From NCBI GenBank assembly GCA_965248605.1, contig CBDFJV010000007.1, positions 1,550,001 through 1,614,000 on the forward strand: DNA of 64,000 nucleotides. The letters are read 5' to 3'. This document shows positions 33,849 through 48,340 of the stretch, piece after piece. Made by a program: the position numbers and the translations under genes. How positions within the stretch are numbered: the first letter of the stretch is position 1; each line of letters begins with the position of its first letter. The DNA is from CAUZJF01 sp965248605. Its GTDB lineage: Bacteria; Chloroflexota; Dehalococcoidia; Lucifugimonadales; CAUZJF01. Below the pieces are notes generated by a model that was not told where the DNA came from, made no database searches, and was given only the letters and a program-made list of their open reading frames with translations.

Positions 33849-36242
33849 CTATTCGTGTGTGTGTCCGTCGTTGGCCGCGTGCATCGCCTCTACGTCGTCG
33901 GAAATGGGAAGCTCGGCGTTGTTCGCGGGCCCCATTATGCTCAAGCTGGGGGGGACCTTGGGGTGTCCCAACCTCCATGCGTGCCCGAACTCGTGCATGA
34001 CGACTCCCGGTAGGTATAGCCATGGACCGGCTCCATCAACGACGCCGTCATCATCGGTCCAGTAGAATTGTTGGCCGCCGGAATACGCGGGTTGTTCGAT
34101 GGTCATCGTCATATTGACCATGTGTCGACCGATCCACGTATCGAGCTGGAGGCAGGCAACCCCTGTAGCGCCGCAGACTTGAGGCTGGCCCGGGCTCCCG
34201 TCCACCACGTTGATCGTAACGACTCCGCCGTCGCTGTTGCTCGCCCCGCAGCCGTTGCCCTCGCAAAAGGTTATGCCAGGAGTTACTGTGGCCACCGCCG
34301 TCTCCCACGCGCTGACCGCAACCGGAATTGAAGTAGGAATGATGACCGCCGGATTGGGTGTAGGCGTGGGTGTGGGCGTCGGTGTGGGCGCCGCAGTTGG
34401 CGTGCCCGTGGGAGTAGCCGTAGGCGACACCGTACCGTCGGGTGTGGGCGTGATGGTGGGCGTCGGCGTAACAGTGGGGGTGGGCGTGGGCGTAGGAGTG
34501 GGTGTGATGGTGGGAGTTGGCAGCATCGCGCCTATCGCATATTTCACGGTGTTGTCTTCCTGATGCCACGACTGCGCCACTTGTATCTGATAGCTGGCGC
34601 TCTGGAAAATCTGGCCGGACGCCGTATGCCCGAGCCATACTTCGAGATCTGTCGCTCCGTCTCCGATGCCGCAGCGCACCAGGCTGATGGTTAAGACCGT
34701 GCTAGTCCAGGCGGAGTCCATTGGCCAAGGTTGGGCAGAGGTTGGCCATTGACACGAAGTTCTGCCCGACTGGATGCCGGTGTCCTCAGGCGCTCTGATG
34801 AGAAACTGGTAGTCCGCCAGATTTACGTTGGCCTGAGTCGTCACTGAGGCGTCCCCATACTCCATGAGATACCATACAACGTTGGCGAAGCTCTGCGAGA
34901 TAGTGGGACCCGCGAGGTCGAAGTTGAGGTCCACGTTGAAGTTGAGCGTTGGCGTGGGGGTGGGGGTGGGCGTGGGTGTAGCCGTCGGCGTGGGGGTAGC
35001 CGTGGCCGTTGGCGTGGGTGTAGCCGTGGCCGTCGGCGTGGGTGTAGCCGTGGCCGTCGGCGTGGGGGTAGGCGTAGCCGTCGGCGTGGGGGTAGCCGTG
35101 GCCGTTGGCGTGGGTGTAGGCGTAGCCGTCGGAGTGGGGGTGGGCGTCGGTGTGGGAGGCGTTATGGTCAGCGTGAAGCTCCCCGTCCGAGCGCTGTAGT
35201 ACGTCGTCGCCTCGACCGTGTACGTCCCCGACGAAAGCGTTCGGACTATGCGCGAGTTGGTGCCGCTGCCGTCGTCGTCGTCAGACTCGATCACCGACCC
35301 CGAAGTGCCGCTGCCTTGCAGCAAATAGAGATAGGTATCCTCAGAGGACGTGAGGTCTATTGTAACCTGCAATGATTGGCTTACGGTGAAGCTATAGAAG
35401 CGCGCGTATCTGCCAGAGCGGTGCGTCGAGTTGCAGCTGTTGCTCCAGCTTCCGGTTCGCGTGATCGTCCCCGAGAGCGTCCCAAGCGACGTCACGCTGC
35501 ACACAGGCGTTATGGTCAGCGTGAAGCTCCCCGTCTGGGCGCTGGAGTACGTCGTCGCCTCGACCGTGTACGTCCCCGACGAAAGCGTTCGGACTATGCG
35601 CGAGTCGAGTCCGATGCCGTCGTCGTCATCAGACTCGATCACCGACCCCGAAGTGCCGCTGCCTTGCAGCAGGTAGAGGTAGGTGTCCACAGAGGACGTG
35701 AGGTCTATTTTAGTCTGGGTTGACGGGCTTACGGTGAAGCTATAGAAGCGCGCGTAGCTGCCAGAGCGGTGCGTCGAGTTGCAGCTGTTGCTCCAGCTTC
35801 CGGTTCGTGTGATCGTTCCCGGGAACGTCCCAAGTGACGTCACGCTACAGGTTGGCGTCGGAGTGGGTGTGGGCGTGGCCGTTGGCGAGGGTGTCGGCGT
35901 GTTGGTAGCCGTGGCCGTTGGTGTGGGGGTCGGTGTGGGGGTCGGCGTGTGAGTGGCCGTTGGCGAGGGTGTGGCAGTGCTGGGTACGGATGTCGGTGTG
36001 GGCGTACTAGTGGGTGTCGGCGTTGGTGGGAACAGCCACTCGCAATAAGATTCCGGCGCCCCATCGTTGATGCATTCTTCGTATGTCAGGTAGTGAAGAC
36101 TTGCGAGGGTTACATCGTCGTCACGCTGGCCGGTATCACCGCCCTCAGGCCGCTGCGCCGCCGCCGCCACAGCGGATACGGCTATCGCCATGCCAAAAGC
36201 ACCGACCATCACAAGCCTGTGGATATTCTGTAATTTCAGCAT
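33849..36242 (-). CDS. Secreted metzincin-like metalloprotease with PPC-type repeats
   Basis: 797 residues. Signal peptide (MVGAFGMAIAVSAVAAAAQ), then Pro-Thr linkers separating two near-identical domains of about 100 residues (each CSVTSLGT...GSWSNSCNSTHRSG, SIVESDDDDG-like and SGTYTVEATTYYSA). These look like bacterial pre-peptidase C-terminal domains. A further domain (about 400-560) precedes the protease-like part. That part has HEFGHAWRLGH at 750-760 (HExxHx5H zinc motif) and SIMGP at 768 (Met-turn), the metzincin arrangement. The usual Gly at the eighth motif position is Arg. Likely an extracellular or surface protease. Confidence 0.85.
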   Translation of the reverse strand: MLKLQNIHRLVMVGAFGMAIAVSAVAAAAQRPEGGDTGQRDDDVTLASLHYLTYEECINDGAPESYCEWLFPPTPTPTSTPTPTSVPSTATPSPTATHTPTPTPTPTPTATATNTPTPSPTATPTPTPTPTCSVTSLGTFPGTITRTGSWSNSCNSTHRSGSYARFYSFTVSPSTQTKIDLTSSVDTYLYLLQGSGTSGSVIESDDDDGIGLDSRIVRTLSSGTYTVEATTYSSAQTGSFTLTITPVCSVTSLGTLSGTITRTGSWSNSCNSTHRSGRYARFYSFTVSQSLQVTIDLTSSEDTYLYLLQGSGTSGSVIESDDDDGSGTNSRIVRTLSSGTYTVEATTYYSARTGSFTLTITPPTPTPTPTPTATPTPTPTATATPTPTATPTPTPTATATPTPTATATPTPTATATPTPTATPTPTPTPTPTLNFNVDLNFDLAGPTISQSFANVVWYLMEYGDASVTTQANVNLADYQFLIRAPEDTGIQSGRTSCQWPTSAQPWPMDSAWTSTVLTISLVRCGIGDGATDLEVWLGHTASGQIFQSASYQIQVAQSWHQEDNTVKYAIGAMLPTPTITPTPTPTPTPTVTPTPTITPTPDGTVSPTATPTGTPTAAPTPTPTPTPTPNPAVIIPTSIPVAVSAWETAVATVTPGITFCEGNGCGASNSDGGVVTINVVDGSPGQPQVCGATGVACLQLDTWIGRHMVNMTMTIEQPAYSGGQQFYWTDDDGVVDGAGPWLYLPGVVMHEFGHAWRLGHPKVPPSLSIMGPANNAELPISDDVEAMHAANDGHTHE
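34955..35155 (-). repeat. Low-complexity Pro-Thr-(Ala) coding repeat
   Basis: Six-base units of the GGCGTx / GGGGTx type encode alternating TP and TA dipeptides of the linker in the metalloprotease gene. Length is likely unstable. The plus-strand Val-Gly ORFs over it are artefacts. Confidence 0.85.
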
Positions 36243-36503
36243 GCCACGCCACCTCCTGCGACATGCCTACTTCGCTTCTCTAGATGGATACTAGTAGACC
36301 GAAATCTTTGAAATGAGGGGTAGCCGAGATTGGCGTGCTACGACGACAGGGCGGGTTTCAAACCCGCCCCTACCAAGCCGTAACCTCAGAACCCTTCAAT
36401 ACTAGGATGTTGGACCACTAGGGCGTTAGGGGTTGAGCACTACGGTGCGGCCGTTACATTCGAGAGCAGGGAACCTCACGCTCATCATGACAGACTCCCA
36501 ACG
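36243..36503. other. Intergenic region with a 21-bp palindrome
   Basis: Contains GGGCGGGTTT-C-AAACCCGCCC (36349-36369), a perfect palindrome resembling widely dispersed GC-rich palindromic repeats. It probably also holds the promoter of the metalloprotease gene on the minus strand. No gene is seen. Confidence 0.6.
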
Positions 36504-36857
36504 GTGAAATTCTATCACAAAAAGTTAGAAAAAGTCGAGTTGAGTGTCGAAGTCCGCCGCTCATCTGCGAACACACAACGATTCACGAATCGCCCACACG
36601 AGCTAATCAACAACCTCTTCGGATGCAGGTACGGCTTTGGCCGACACTTCCTCATTGGCCTATTCGAGACTGTGGGCGAGGCGGCGATCTCATCAGCCTT
36701 GCGGGAAGTGTACCTGCGAATTTTGGCTGCTCCTGGTCCGACCGAGGAGGAAGTATATCGGACATTCCTGAAGTACACACCGGAAGGCTTGGAGGATGAG
36801 TTCCCCGATCTGTACAGGCGATTGCACGGCGGGCCTTTCGTCGACGCTGAGAACTGA
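36504..36857 (+). CDS. Hypothetical protein, possibly fragment
   Basis: 117 residues. The C-terminal half is protein-like (AISSALREVYLRILAAPGPT, EEEVYRTFLKYTPEGLEDEF). The N-terminal third is basic and low in similarity to any pattern I know. No strong ribosome-binding site. It could be a small helical protein or a remnant; the family is not recognised. Confidence 0.35.
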   Translation: MKFYHKKLEKVELSVEVRRSSANTQRFTNRPHELINNLFGCRYGFGRHFLIGLFETVGEAAISSALREVYLRILAAPGPTEEEVYRTFLKYTPEGLEDEFPDLYRRLHGGPFVDAEN

Positions 36858-37068
36858 GAACCTGCTACAGCAGCTAGACCTGCGAACTAATGGACACTCC
36901 CTCTACGACTGATGTAATATCGGACCAGCAGGCATCATCATGCGTTGGCTGAGGCGGCCTACTTGCGCTCGGCTAGCTGGAAGTCCCGGTGTCGCCGCCT
37001 TCTACTGCACCCAGTCCCACTGCCCACGAATACCGCAGTTTTTGGTGTCGATTGTGAAAGGGGGATGG

Positions 37069-37225
37069 TCAATAGGTGTGTAAACGACATCAGGCGGCGA
37101 CCTTCTCAGCCGTTGATTCAATGGCGATTCCATCGACGTATTGAGCGCCGAGATAGACGTCTTGGATCAACTCAGGGGCCTTCAGACGCCTGAAGCGCTG
37201 TTCGGCGACCATACTGTCAGGCGCC
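37069..37225 (-). pseudogene. IS256-family terminal remnant
   Basis: Starts with the terminal repeat TCAATAGGTGTGTAAAC and continues with the last about 45 codons of the IS256 transposase (APELIQDVYLGAQYVDGIAI on the minus strand). It is closely similar to 49727 onward. Everything further upstream in the element is gone. Confidence 0.85.
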
Positions 37226-37409
37226 AGGCGAGCTGCCTAGGTCGCTCCGGCCGGGCGGCTAAACTGCATGGGGCAGCACTCTATTTATGACGAGTCCCCA
37301 GCCGTAGTATAATTCCACAGGTGTAGGTCTCCGTACAACCGACCTGTTTGTTCCGCTTTTCACGCAACCCCTGGAATAGGGCCCCAACCGGGCCAACAAG
37401 GTGCTTTAG

Positions 37410-39113
37410 CCCGAATCCACCGAAGGACGTCCTTGGGGACAGCCCTTGAAGAAGCCAGCGGGTGCTCCTCTGAATCTGGGATAATGGTTTTGGAACAGAA
37501 ACCCGCCCGGAAACAAGGAGCACCCAATAGATGCTGCCACAGAACAAACCCGACCGTATCCGCGTCCTCTTTGACGACCATCGCCTGGTGGCCAATGCCG
37601 GCCTGCTCCTGCCGGCCACCCTAGCCCGGCACCTGGGCCTGCGGGAACTCGTCGACCATCACCTTGACCTCGGCGGAGCGCCGGGACGGGCGAACACTGG
37701 GGACAAGATGCTGACGCTGGTCGCTTCCGCGCTGGCAGGCGGCGACTGCATCGACGACGCCGATGCGCTGCGCGCTGGTGGGACGGTCGGTGTTCTAGGC
37801 TGCGTGGTCAAGGCGCCATCCACCCTGGGGACCTTCCTGCGCAGCTTCCGGTGGGGGCATGTCCGTCAACTCGACCGCGTGAGCCGCCAGTTGTTGGCCC
37901 GGGCCTGGGCCGCTGGGGCCGGACCCGGCGACTCGCCCCTGACCATCGACCTGGACTCGACCATCTGCGAGACCTATGGACTGGCCAAGGAGGGAGCGCG
38001 CCACCACGGCTATACCGGCGCCCGCGGCTATCACCCGCTGCTGGCCATTGCCGCCGGCACCGGCGAGGTGCTGATGTCCCGGCTGCGCGAGGGCCGGGCC
38101 AACACCGCCCGTGGCGCCGCCCACTTCCTGCGTGAGACGGTGGGGCGGGTGCGCTACGGCGGGGCCAGGGGACAACTCACGGTGCGGGCCGACAGCGGCT
38201 TCTACGCCCACACTGTCGTTGCCGCCTGCCGGGAAATGGATGTCCGCTTCTCTATCACCATCCGCCAGCGCGCCAGCCTGCGGGACCTGATCGAGGCGAT
38301 ACCAGAGGAGGACTGGACTCCCATTCCCTACTGGACGGACGGCGCCGCCGATGTCGCCGAGACGACTTACACCCCGTTCCAGACCAAGCCGGACGCCGCG
38401 CCGGTGCGGCTCATTGTCCGGCGGGTGAAGCCGACGCCCGGTTCCCAGCTCGCCCTCTTCGCCAGATACAGCTATCACGCCTTCATCACCGACTGCGATG
38501 GGGAGACGCTGGAACTGGAGGCCGATCATCGCCGCCACGCCGAGGTCGAGAACGCCATACGCGACCTCAAGTACGGCGTCGGGCTGAACCACATGCCGTC
38601 GGCGCGCTTCGCCGCCAACGGTGCCTGGCTGGCGGTCCAGGTGATGGCGCATAACCTGGCCCGCTGGACGGCGCGGATTGGTCTGGGCGAGCGGACCGTG
38701 ATCACCAAGACCCTCAGGCGGCGGGTCTTCGCTCTGGTGGGACGGATCACCCGCTCGGCGCGCCGCCTCACTTTGCATCTCCCCCGGCGCTGGCCTTGGG
38801 AAACCCAGTTCAGTCGCGCCTTGGCCCGGCTGCAAGCCATTCCGTTCCCGGCCTGACGGCCAGCCTGCAACTGACCCAACGTCCCCGCAATCTCGCGCCA
38901 CCCCGGTCGCGAGAGTCCCCTGCTGCGTATCCTCTCGCCTTCCCGCGCATCGCAACTCCCGCATAGGGCCTTAGGGGCCCTGTGCGGCGACTGAAGACCG
39001 GCCGCCGGCCTCCCATCTACCCCAAGACCCCAGGCCATCTCCCCTGTAGCTCCCTCACCCACCCCCTTCCGCTGCCCTCACGCCGTCCATCGGTGTCCTT
39101 CGGTGGATTCGGG
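37410..39113 (+). mobile_element. IS1380-family element, copy 2
   Basis: 1704 bp with CCCGAATCCACCGAAGGAC inverted repeats and a 5-bp target duplication TTTAG (37405-37409 and 39114-39118). It is almost identical to copy 1 but in inverted orientation, so the two copies flank about 23.5 kb that could invert by homologous recombination. Confidence 0.95.
37531..38856 (+). CDS. IS1380-family transposase, copy 2
   Basis: 441 residues, intact, with the same DDE segments as copy 1 (LTIDLDSTICETYG, LTVRADSGFYAHTVV, AEVENAIRDLKYGVG). Only a handful of substitutions separate the copies, indicating recent transposition or gene conversion. Confidence 0.95.
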   Translation: MLPQNKPDRIRVLFDDHRLVANAGLLLPATLARHLGLRELVDHHLDLGGAPGRANTGDKMLTLVASALAGGDCIDDADALRAGGTVGVLGCVVKAPSTLGTFLRSFRWGHVRQLDRVSRQLLARAWAAGAGPGDSPLTIDLDSTICETYGLAKEGARHHGYTGARGYHPLLAIAAGTGEVLMSRLREGRANTARGAAHFLRETVGRVRYGGARGQLTVRADSGFYAHTVVAACREMDVRFSITIRQRASLRDLIEAIPEEDWTPIPYWTDGAADVAETTYTPFQTKPDAAPVRLIVRRVKPTPGSQLALFARYSYHAFITDCDGETLELEADHRRHAEVENAIRDLKYGVGLNHMPSARFAANGAWLAVQVMAHNLARWTARIGLGERTVITKTLRRRVFALVGRITRSARRLTLHLPRRWPWETQFSRALARLQAIPFPA

Positions 39114-39550
39114 TTTAGCGGAGGGTCCCTCGAAGCTTATCTCTCTGTAGCCGATGCGAGCCTTCTTTGCACTCTCGCACGTCATGGAAGGGTGAGTACG
39201 TGGAAGTGACTTTCGAACTGTCTCAATAAATGTGTCCCTTGTCAACTCGGGGTGTCACCTAGGTAAGAAGTGGCTCCGGAAATCTGAATAGGGGGATAAG
39301 TGGAATCGCTGCCTGATTGAGGGCATGATAGTGCCCTCGGAGACAGGAGCGAGAGATGAGCAGACGACCCCGCCGTAACCACTCGGCAGAGTTCAAGGCG
39401 AAGGTGGCTCTTGCCGCAGTGCGCGGCGACCGGACACTTTCGGAGTTGGCAAGCCAGTTCGATGTGCACCCGAACCAGATCACGCAATGGAAGACCCAGT
39501 TGCTGGATCGGGCGGCGCAGTTATTTGGCGCCGGGACTGTCGTTGTTCTA

Positions 39551-41154
39551 CGATTATGTCAGTAGCTAACTGGTCAGCGAAAATGTCATCCCATGGAAGG
39601 AGTGACATTGACGCAGAAGGAGCAGACGAGACTTCAGGTGCTCAACAGCGTTCTGGCAGATCAGGTGCCGGTCTGTCAGGCGGCCGAGGTCCTGGGAGTG
39701 AGCGAACGCCACATGAGGCGTATTCTGGCGGCCTATAGGAAGGAGGGCGCCGCCGCACTCGCCCACGGGAATCGTGGCCGCCGACCGGCCAACACCACGA
39801 CGGAGACCAAGATGACTTACGTGGTGCAGCTGGCCCGCACTCGCTACGCTGGAACGAACCATACGCATCTGACCGAGTTGTTCATGGAACGGGAGGGGAT
39901 CGACCTGAGCCGCTCTACGGTGCGCCGCATCCTGGTCAGCGCCGGCGTGGACAGCCCCCGCCGCCGCCGGCCGCCCAGACACCGTGTCCGGCGCAAACGC
40001 ATGGCCCAAGAAGGGATGCTGCTGCAGATAGATGGGAGCCACCATCGGTGGCTGGGGGAACAAGGACCCCGGTTCGTCCTGCTGTTGGCCGTGGACGACG
40101 CCACCGGCACGGTGCCTGACGCTCTGTTCAGCCAGGAGGAGGACACCCGCGGCTACTTCCTTCTCATGGAGGGGTTGATCCGGCAATGCGGGATACCGCT
40201 GGCCGTCTACAGCGACCGACACGCGGTCTTCAAGCATACTGGAGAGCCTCGCCAGAAGCCGGCCGGGCCAACCCAGTTCGCCCGCGCCATGGAGGAGCTG
40301 GGGATACGCCAGATATTCGCCAGGTCACCGCAGGCGAAGGGCCGGGTCGAGCGGACGGCGGGGACATTCCAGGACCGGCTGGTGACCGAGCTGCGCCTGG
40401 CGGGCGTCACCACCATCGACGAGGCCAATGAAGTCCTGCACCGCTTCCTGCCGCGCTTCAACGAGAAGTTCGGGGTTCCGGCAGAGCACTCAAGCGTTGC
40501 TTACCGCCCTATGGGGTCATCGGTGTCCCTGGACCAGATACTCTGCTTCAAGCACCGCCGCAAGGTGGCCAGGGACAACACCGTCAAGTACAACTGGCGT
40601 ACCTTGCAGCTGCTGCCTGGTAAGGAGCGGCCTAGCTACGCCGGAGCGCAGCTGGAGGTCCATGAGGGCCTGGACGGTCAGCTCCTCGTGCAGTACCGGG
40701 GACGCACGATCCCCACACAGGAGGCGCCGCCGCGCCCTGGAGTTCTCCGTGCCTCCAATGGTCCTCTCCGATATGGCCCCGGCCTTGAGCGTAGGGTCAA
40801 CGGCGTGGGCAGCCACCCCAAGGAGAGCTTGGCATCCCTCGACGCCATCGACGCCGACAGCGCCACATTGAACGGCGGCGGCAGAGTTCGCAAGCCTCCG
40901 GCATCGCCACGCAGGAAACCCACGCCGCGACAGAGGGTCCGGTGGAAGGCCGTGCAGCAGGCTAAGCTTCGGGGCCTCTCCATTCGGGCAATCGCCAGGG
41001 AGTTGGGCATCCACAGGAACACGGTCCGCAAGTACGCCGAAGCCAAGAGCCCGCCCATGATGCGCACCAGGGGCAGGTCCCGCGTATCACAGTCCGATGG
41101 TATGACGGCGGCCTAAATGGACATTTTCCCTGACCACTTAGGCGGACATAATCG
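39551..41154 (+). mobile_element. ISNCY-type element within IS3 orfA
   Basis: Inverted ends CGATTATGTC and GACATAATCG enclose 1604 bp with one transposase gene. Inner terminal sequences also match partly (TGGTCAG-GAAAATGTC). No clear target duplication is visible. Confidence 0.8.
39593..41116 (+). CDS. ISNCY-family (integrase-core) transposase
   Basis: 507 residues. The N-terminal HTH is CQAAEVLGVSERHMRRILAA. The DDE core is seen as MLLQIDGSHHRWLGEQGPRF (first Asp), PLAVYSDRHAVFKH (second Asp) and ARSPQAKGRVERTAGTFQDR (Glu). A C-terminal second HTH (IRAIARELGIHRNTVRKYAE) follows. Full length, no interruption. Confidence 0.92.
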   Translation: MEGVTLTQKEQTRLQVLNSVLADQVPVCQAAEVLGVSERHMRRILAAYRKEGAAALAHGNRGRRPANTTTETKMTYVVQLARTRYAGTNHTHLTELFMEREGIDLSRSTVRRILVSAGVDSPRRRRPPRHRVRRKRMAQEGMLLQIDGSHHRWLGEQGPRFVLLLAVDDATGTVPDALFSQEEDTRGYFLLMEGLIRQCGIPLAVYSDRHAVFKHTGEPRQKPAGPTQFARAMEELGIRQIFARSPQAKGRVERTAGTFQDRLVTELRLAGVTTIDEANEVLHRFLPRFNEKFGVPAEHSSVAYRPMGSSVSLDQILCFKHRRKVARDNTVKYNWRTLQLLPGKERPSYAGAQLEVHEGLDGQLLVQYRGRTIPTQEAPPRPGVLRASNGPLRYGPGLERRVNGVGSHPKESLASLDAIDADSATLNGGGRVRKPPASPRRKPTPRQRVRWKAVQQAKLRGLSIRAIARELGIHRNTVRKYAEAKSPPMMRTRGRSRVSQSDGMTAA

Positions 41155-41294
41155 CTGGACATCGACACCGGGACAGGGCAGGCTGAAAAGCCGGTAGACA
41201 TGAAGGTCCTTCACGCCAAGATCGGTGAGCTTGCGTTGGAGAACGATTTTTTAGAGGCCGCGCTCACGAAGGCGGGATTGCCGGGCGCAAGGCG

Positions 41295-42122
41295 ATGATC
41301 GACCGCGATCACAAGCTGCCTCTCGCCCGCCAGGCAAAGGCAGTGGGCATCAGCCGCGGGAGCATCTACTACCGGCCACGGCCGGTGGGCGAAGCCGGTC
41401 TCGGGCTGATGCGCCGTATCGATGAGCTGCATCTTGAGTATCCGTTCGCAGGCAGTAGGATGATGCGAGGCCTGCCCCGCCAGGAGGGACTCCCCTCCGG
41501 GCGTAGACACATCGCCACACTGATGCGGCGGATGGGCATCGATGCGCTGTATCGCAAGCCCAACACCAGCCGGCGACGGCCCGGCCATACTGTGTATCCG
41601 TACCTGCTGCGCGGGCTTGAGGTGAGCAGGCCCAACCAGGTGTGGGCAATGGACATCACGTACATTCCGATGGCCAGGGGGTTCGTGTACCTAGCCGCAG
41701 TGATGGACTGGCATAGCCGCAAGGTGCTGGCCTGGCGGGTATCGGTCACAATGGACACAGACTTCTGCGTGGAGGCGCTCGAAGAATCCCTGGGACGCCA
41801 CGGCGCGCCGGAGATATTCAACACAGATCAGGGAAGCCAGTTCACAAGTGATGCCTTCACCGGCCTGCTGAAAGCCAGTGAGATCCAGATCAGTATGGAC
41901 GGGAAGGGGAGCTGGAAGGATAACGTGTTCGTCGAACGACTGTGGAAGAGCGTCAAGTACGAGGAGGTGTACCTGAGAGCCTACGAATCGGTCCCGGAAG
42001 CCAGAACTGGACTCGGGCGGTACTTCGAGTTTTACAATGCCGGACGGCCCCATTCGAGCCTTGGGGGAATGACGCCGGACCAGTTCTTTGACAGAGCGCC
42101 TGCCGAGTCCGCGGCGGCCTAA
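41295..42122 (+). CDS. IS3-family OrfB transposase
   Basis: 275 residues. The family motifs SRGSIYYRPRP, RRMGIDALYRKP and the rve core VWAMDITYIPMARGFVYLAA, IFNTDQGSQFTSDAF and GSWKDNVFVERLWKSVKYEE give the D-D-E triad. The C-terminus is NAGRPHSSLGGMTPDQFF. Intact, but its OrfA partner is interrupted. Confidence 0.93.
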   Translation: MIDRDHKLPLARQAKAVGISRGSIYYRPRPVGEAGLGLMRRIDELHLEYPFAGSRMMRGLPRQEGLPSGRRHIATLMRRMGIDALYRKPNTSRRRPGHTVYPYLLRGLEVSRPNQVWAMDITYIPMARGFVYLAAVMDWHSRKVLAWRVSVTMDTDFCVEALEESLGRHGAPEIFNTDQGSQFTSDAFTGLLKASEIQISMDGKGSWKDNVFVERLWKSVKYEEVYLRAYESVPEARTGLGRYFEFYNAGRPHSSLGGMTPDQFFDRAPAESAAA

Positions 42123-42171
42123 CGCACGGCAGTGCGATTCCACTTATCAAACCGGGCAGCGCTGTTCAGAC

Positions 42172-42197
42172 AAACGAGACCACCTCTGGTCTCGTTT
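42172..42197. repeat. 11-bp stem hairpin at the IS3/intron junction
   Basis: AAACGAGACCA pairs perfectly with TGGTCTCGTTT around a 4-nt loop. It lies between the IS3 end and the broken intron. No T-run on either strand, so not a typical terminator. Confidence 0.7.
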
Positions 42198-42199
42198 AC

Positions 42200-42473
42200 G
42201 ACCCATTGCAATGAGTGGCGCCGGGTTACAAGCGCTCTACCGGCGGGCGGCATAAAACACCTTCTGGGAACTGGGGTTCAGGCAGTGTAGCTTTCACCGT
42301 ATCGCGCGGGTCTTGCGGAACCGGCCCTACAACGCTTTCAGACCGTAGCCGCTTTACCGACATGCTATTGTCCCCTTCGGCTTTCGCCTCCAGGTAGGTC
42401 GGTTGACCCATGAATTTTTCTCCGAGTTCATCCCAACTGAGTTGGGGATCCTATGCCGCGTGACGCGGCGCAC
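42200..42473 (-). mobile_element. Group II intron fragment (5' domains only)
   Basis: On the minus strand it begins GTGCGCCGCGTCACGCGG and follows the I1 sequence through about 270 nt of 5' domains (CGACCTACC, GACAATAGCATGTCGG). It then ends near the IS3 element; the RT gene and domains V-VI are missing. It interrupts a gene 19 nt after that gene's start codon. Confidence 0.88.
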
Positions 42474-42492
42474 ATACGAAAATGCGTGCCAT
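42474..42492 (-). CDS. First 19 nt of a gene cut by a group II intron
   Basis: ATG at 42492 with AAAAGGAGA upstream reads MARIFV, then the intron 5' end. It is the next cistron after the arm B helicase. The remainder is not in the window or was lost with the intron 3' half. Function cannot be judged. Confidence 0.5.
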
Positions 42493-42551
42493 TGGTCATC
42501 TCCTTTTAGTCGTTATTGGTTATGCTTCGTTGCCACGTTGGCGGCGCCCGT

Positions 42552-48213
<5,662 letters not shown>

Positions 48214-48340
48214 GTAGGGTAGGCCGCCGGCGAGTTACCCCGCGTTAACGGAGCACTTTTCCGTCGGCCCCCCTCCGAACCGGACGTGACACTTTCGCGT
48301 CATCCGGCTCTCCAGTGTCTTTATGTTCGCGTCTTTGGCA

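Larger units (their letters stand above)
39356..41298 (+). pseudogene. IS3-family OrfA, split by the ISNCY-type insertion
   Basis: Part one (39356-39550) has the HTH domain (HSAEFKAKVALAAVRGDRTL, SELASQFDVHPNQITQWK). Part two (41155-41298) has the leucine-zipper end (VLHAKIGELALENDFLEAAL). The pieces join in frame. The stop TGA overlaps the orfB ATG, the usual frameshift region of IS3 elements. Interruption should abolish the OrfAB transposase. Confidence 0.85.
39301..42142 (+). mobile_element. IS3-family element, interrupted by an ISNCY-type element
   Basis: Ends TGGAATCGC and GCGATTCCA define 39301-42142, with similarity extending outward (GATAAG / CTTATC). It contains orfA (split) and orfB. 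Removing 39551-41154 rejoins orfA in frame. Confidence 0.85.

Noticed and set aside
34210..35199. Val-Gly repeat ORFs on the plus strand
   Set aside because: They are antisense to the Pro-Thr linker repeats of the metalloprotease gene.
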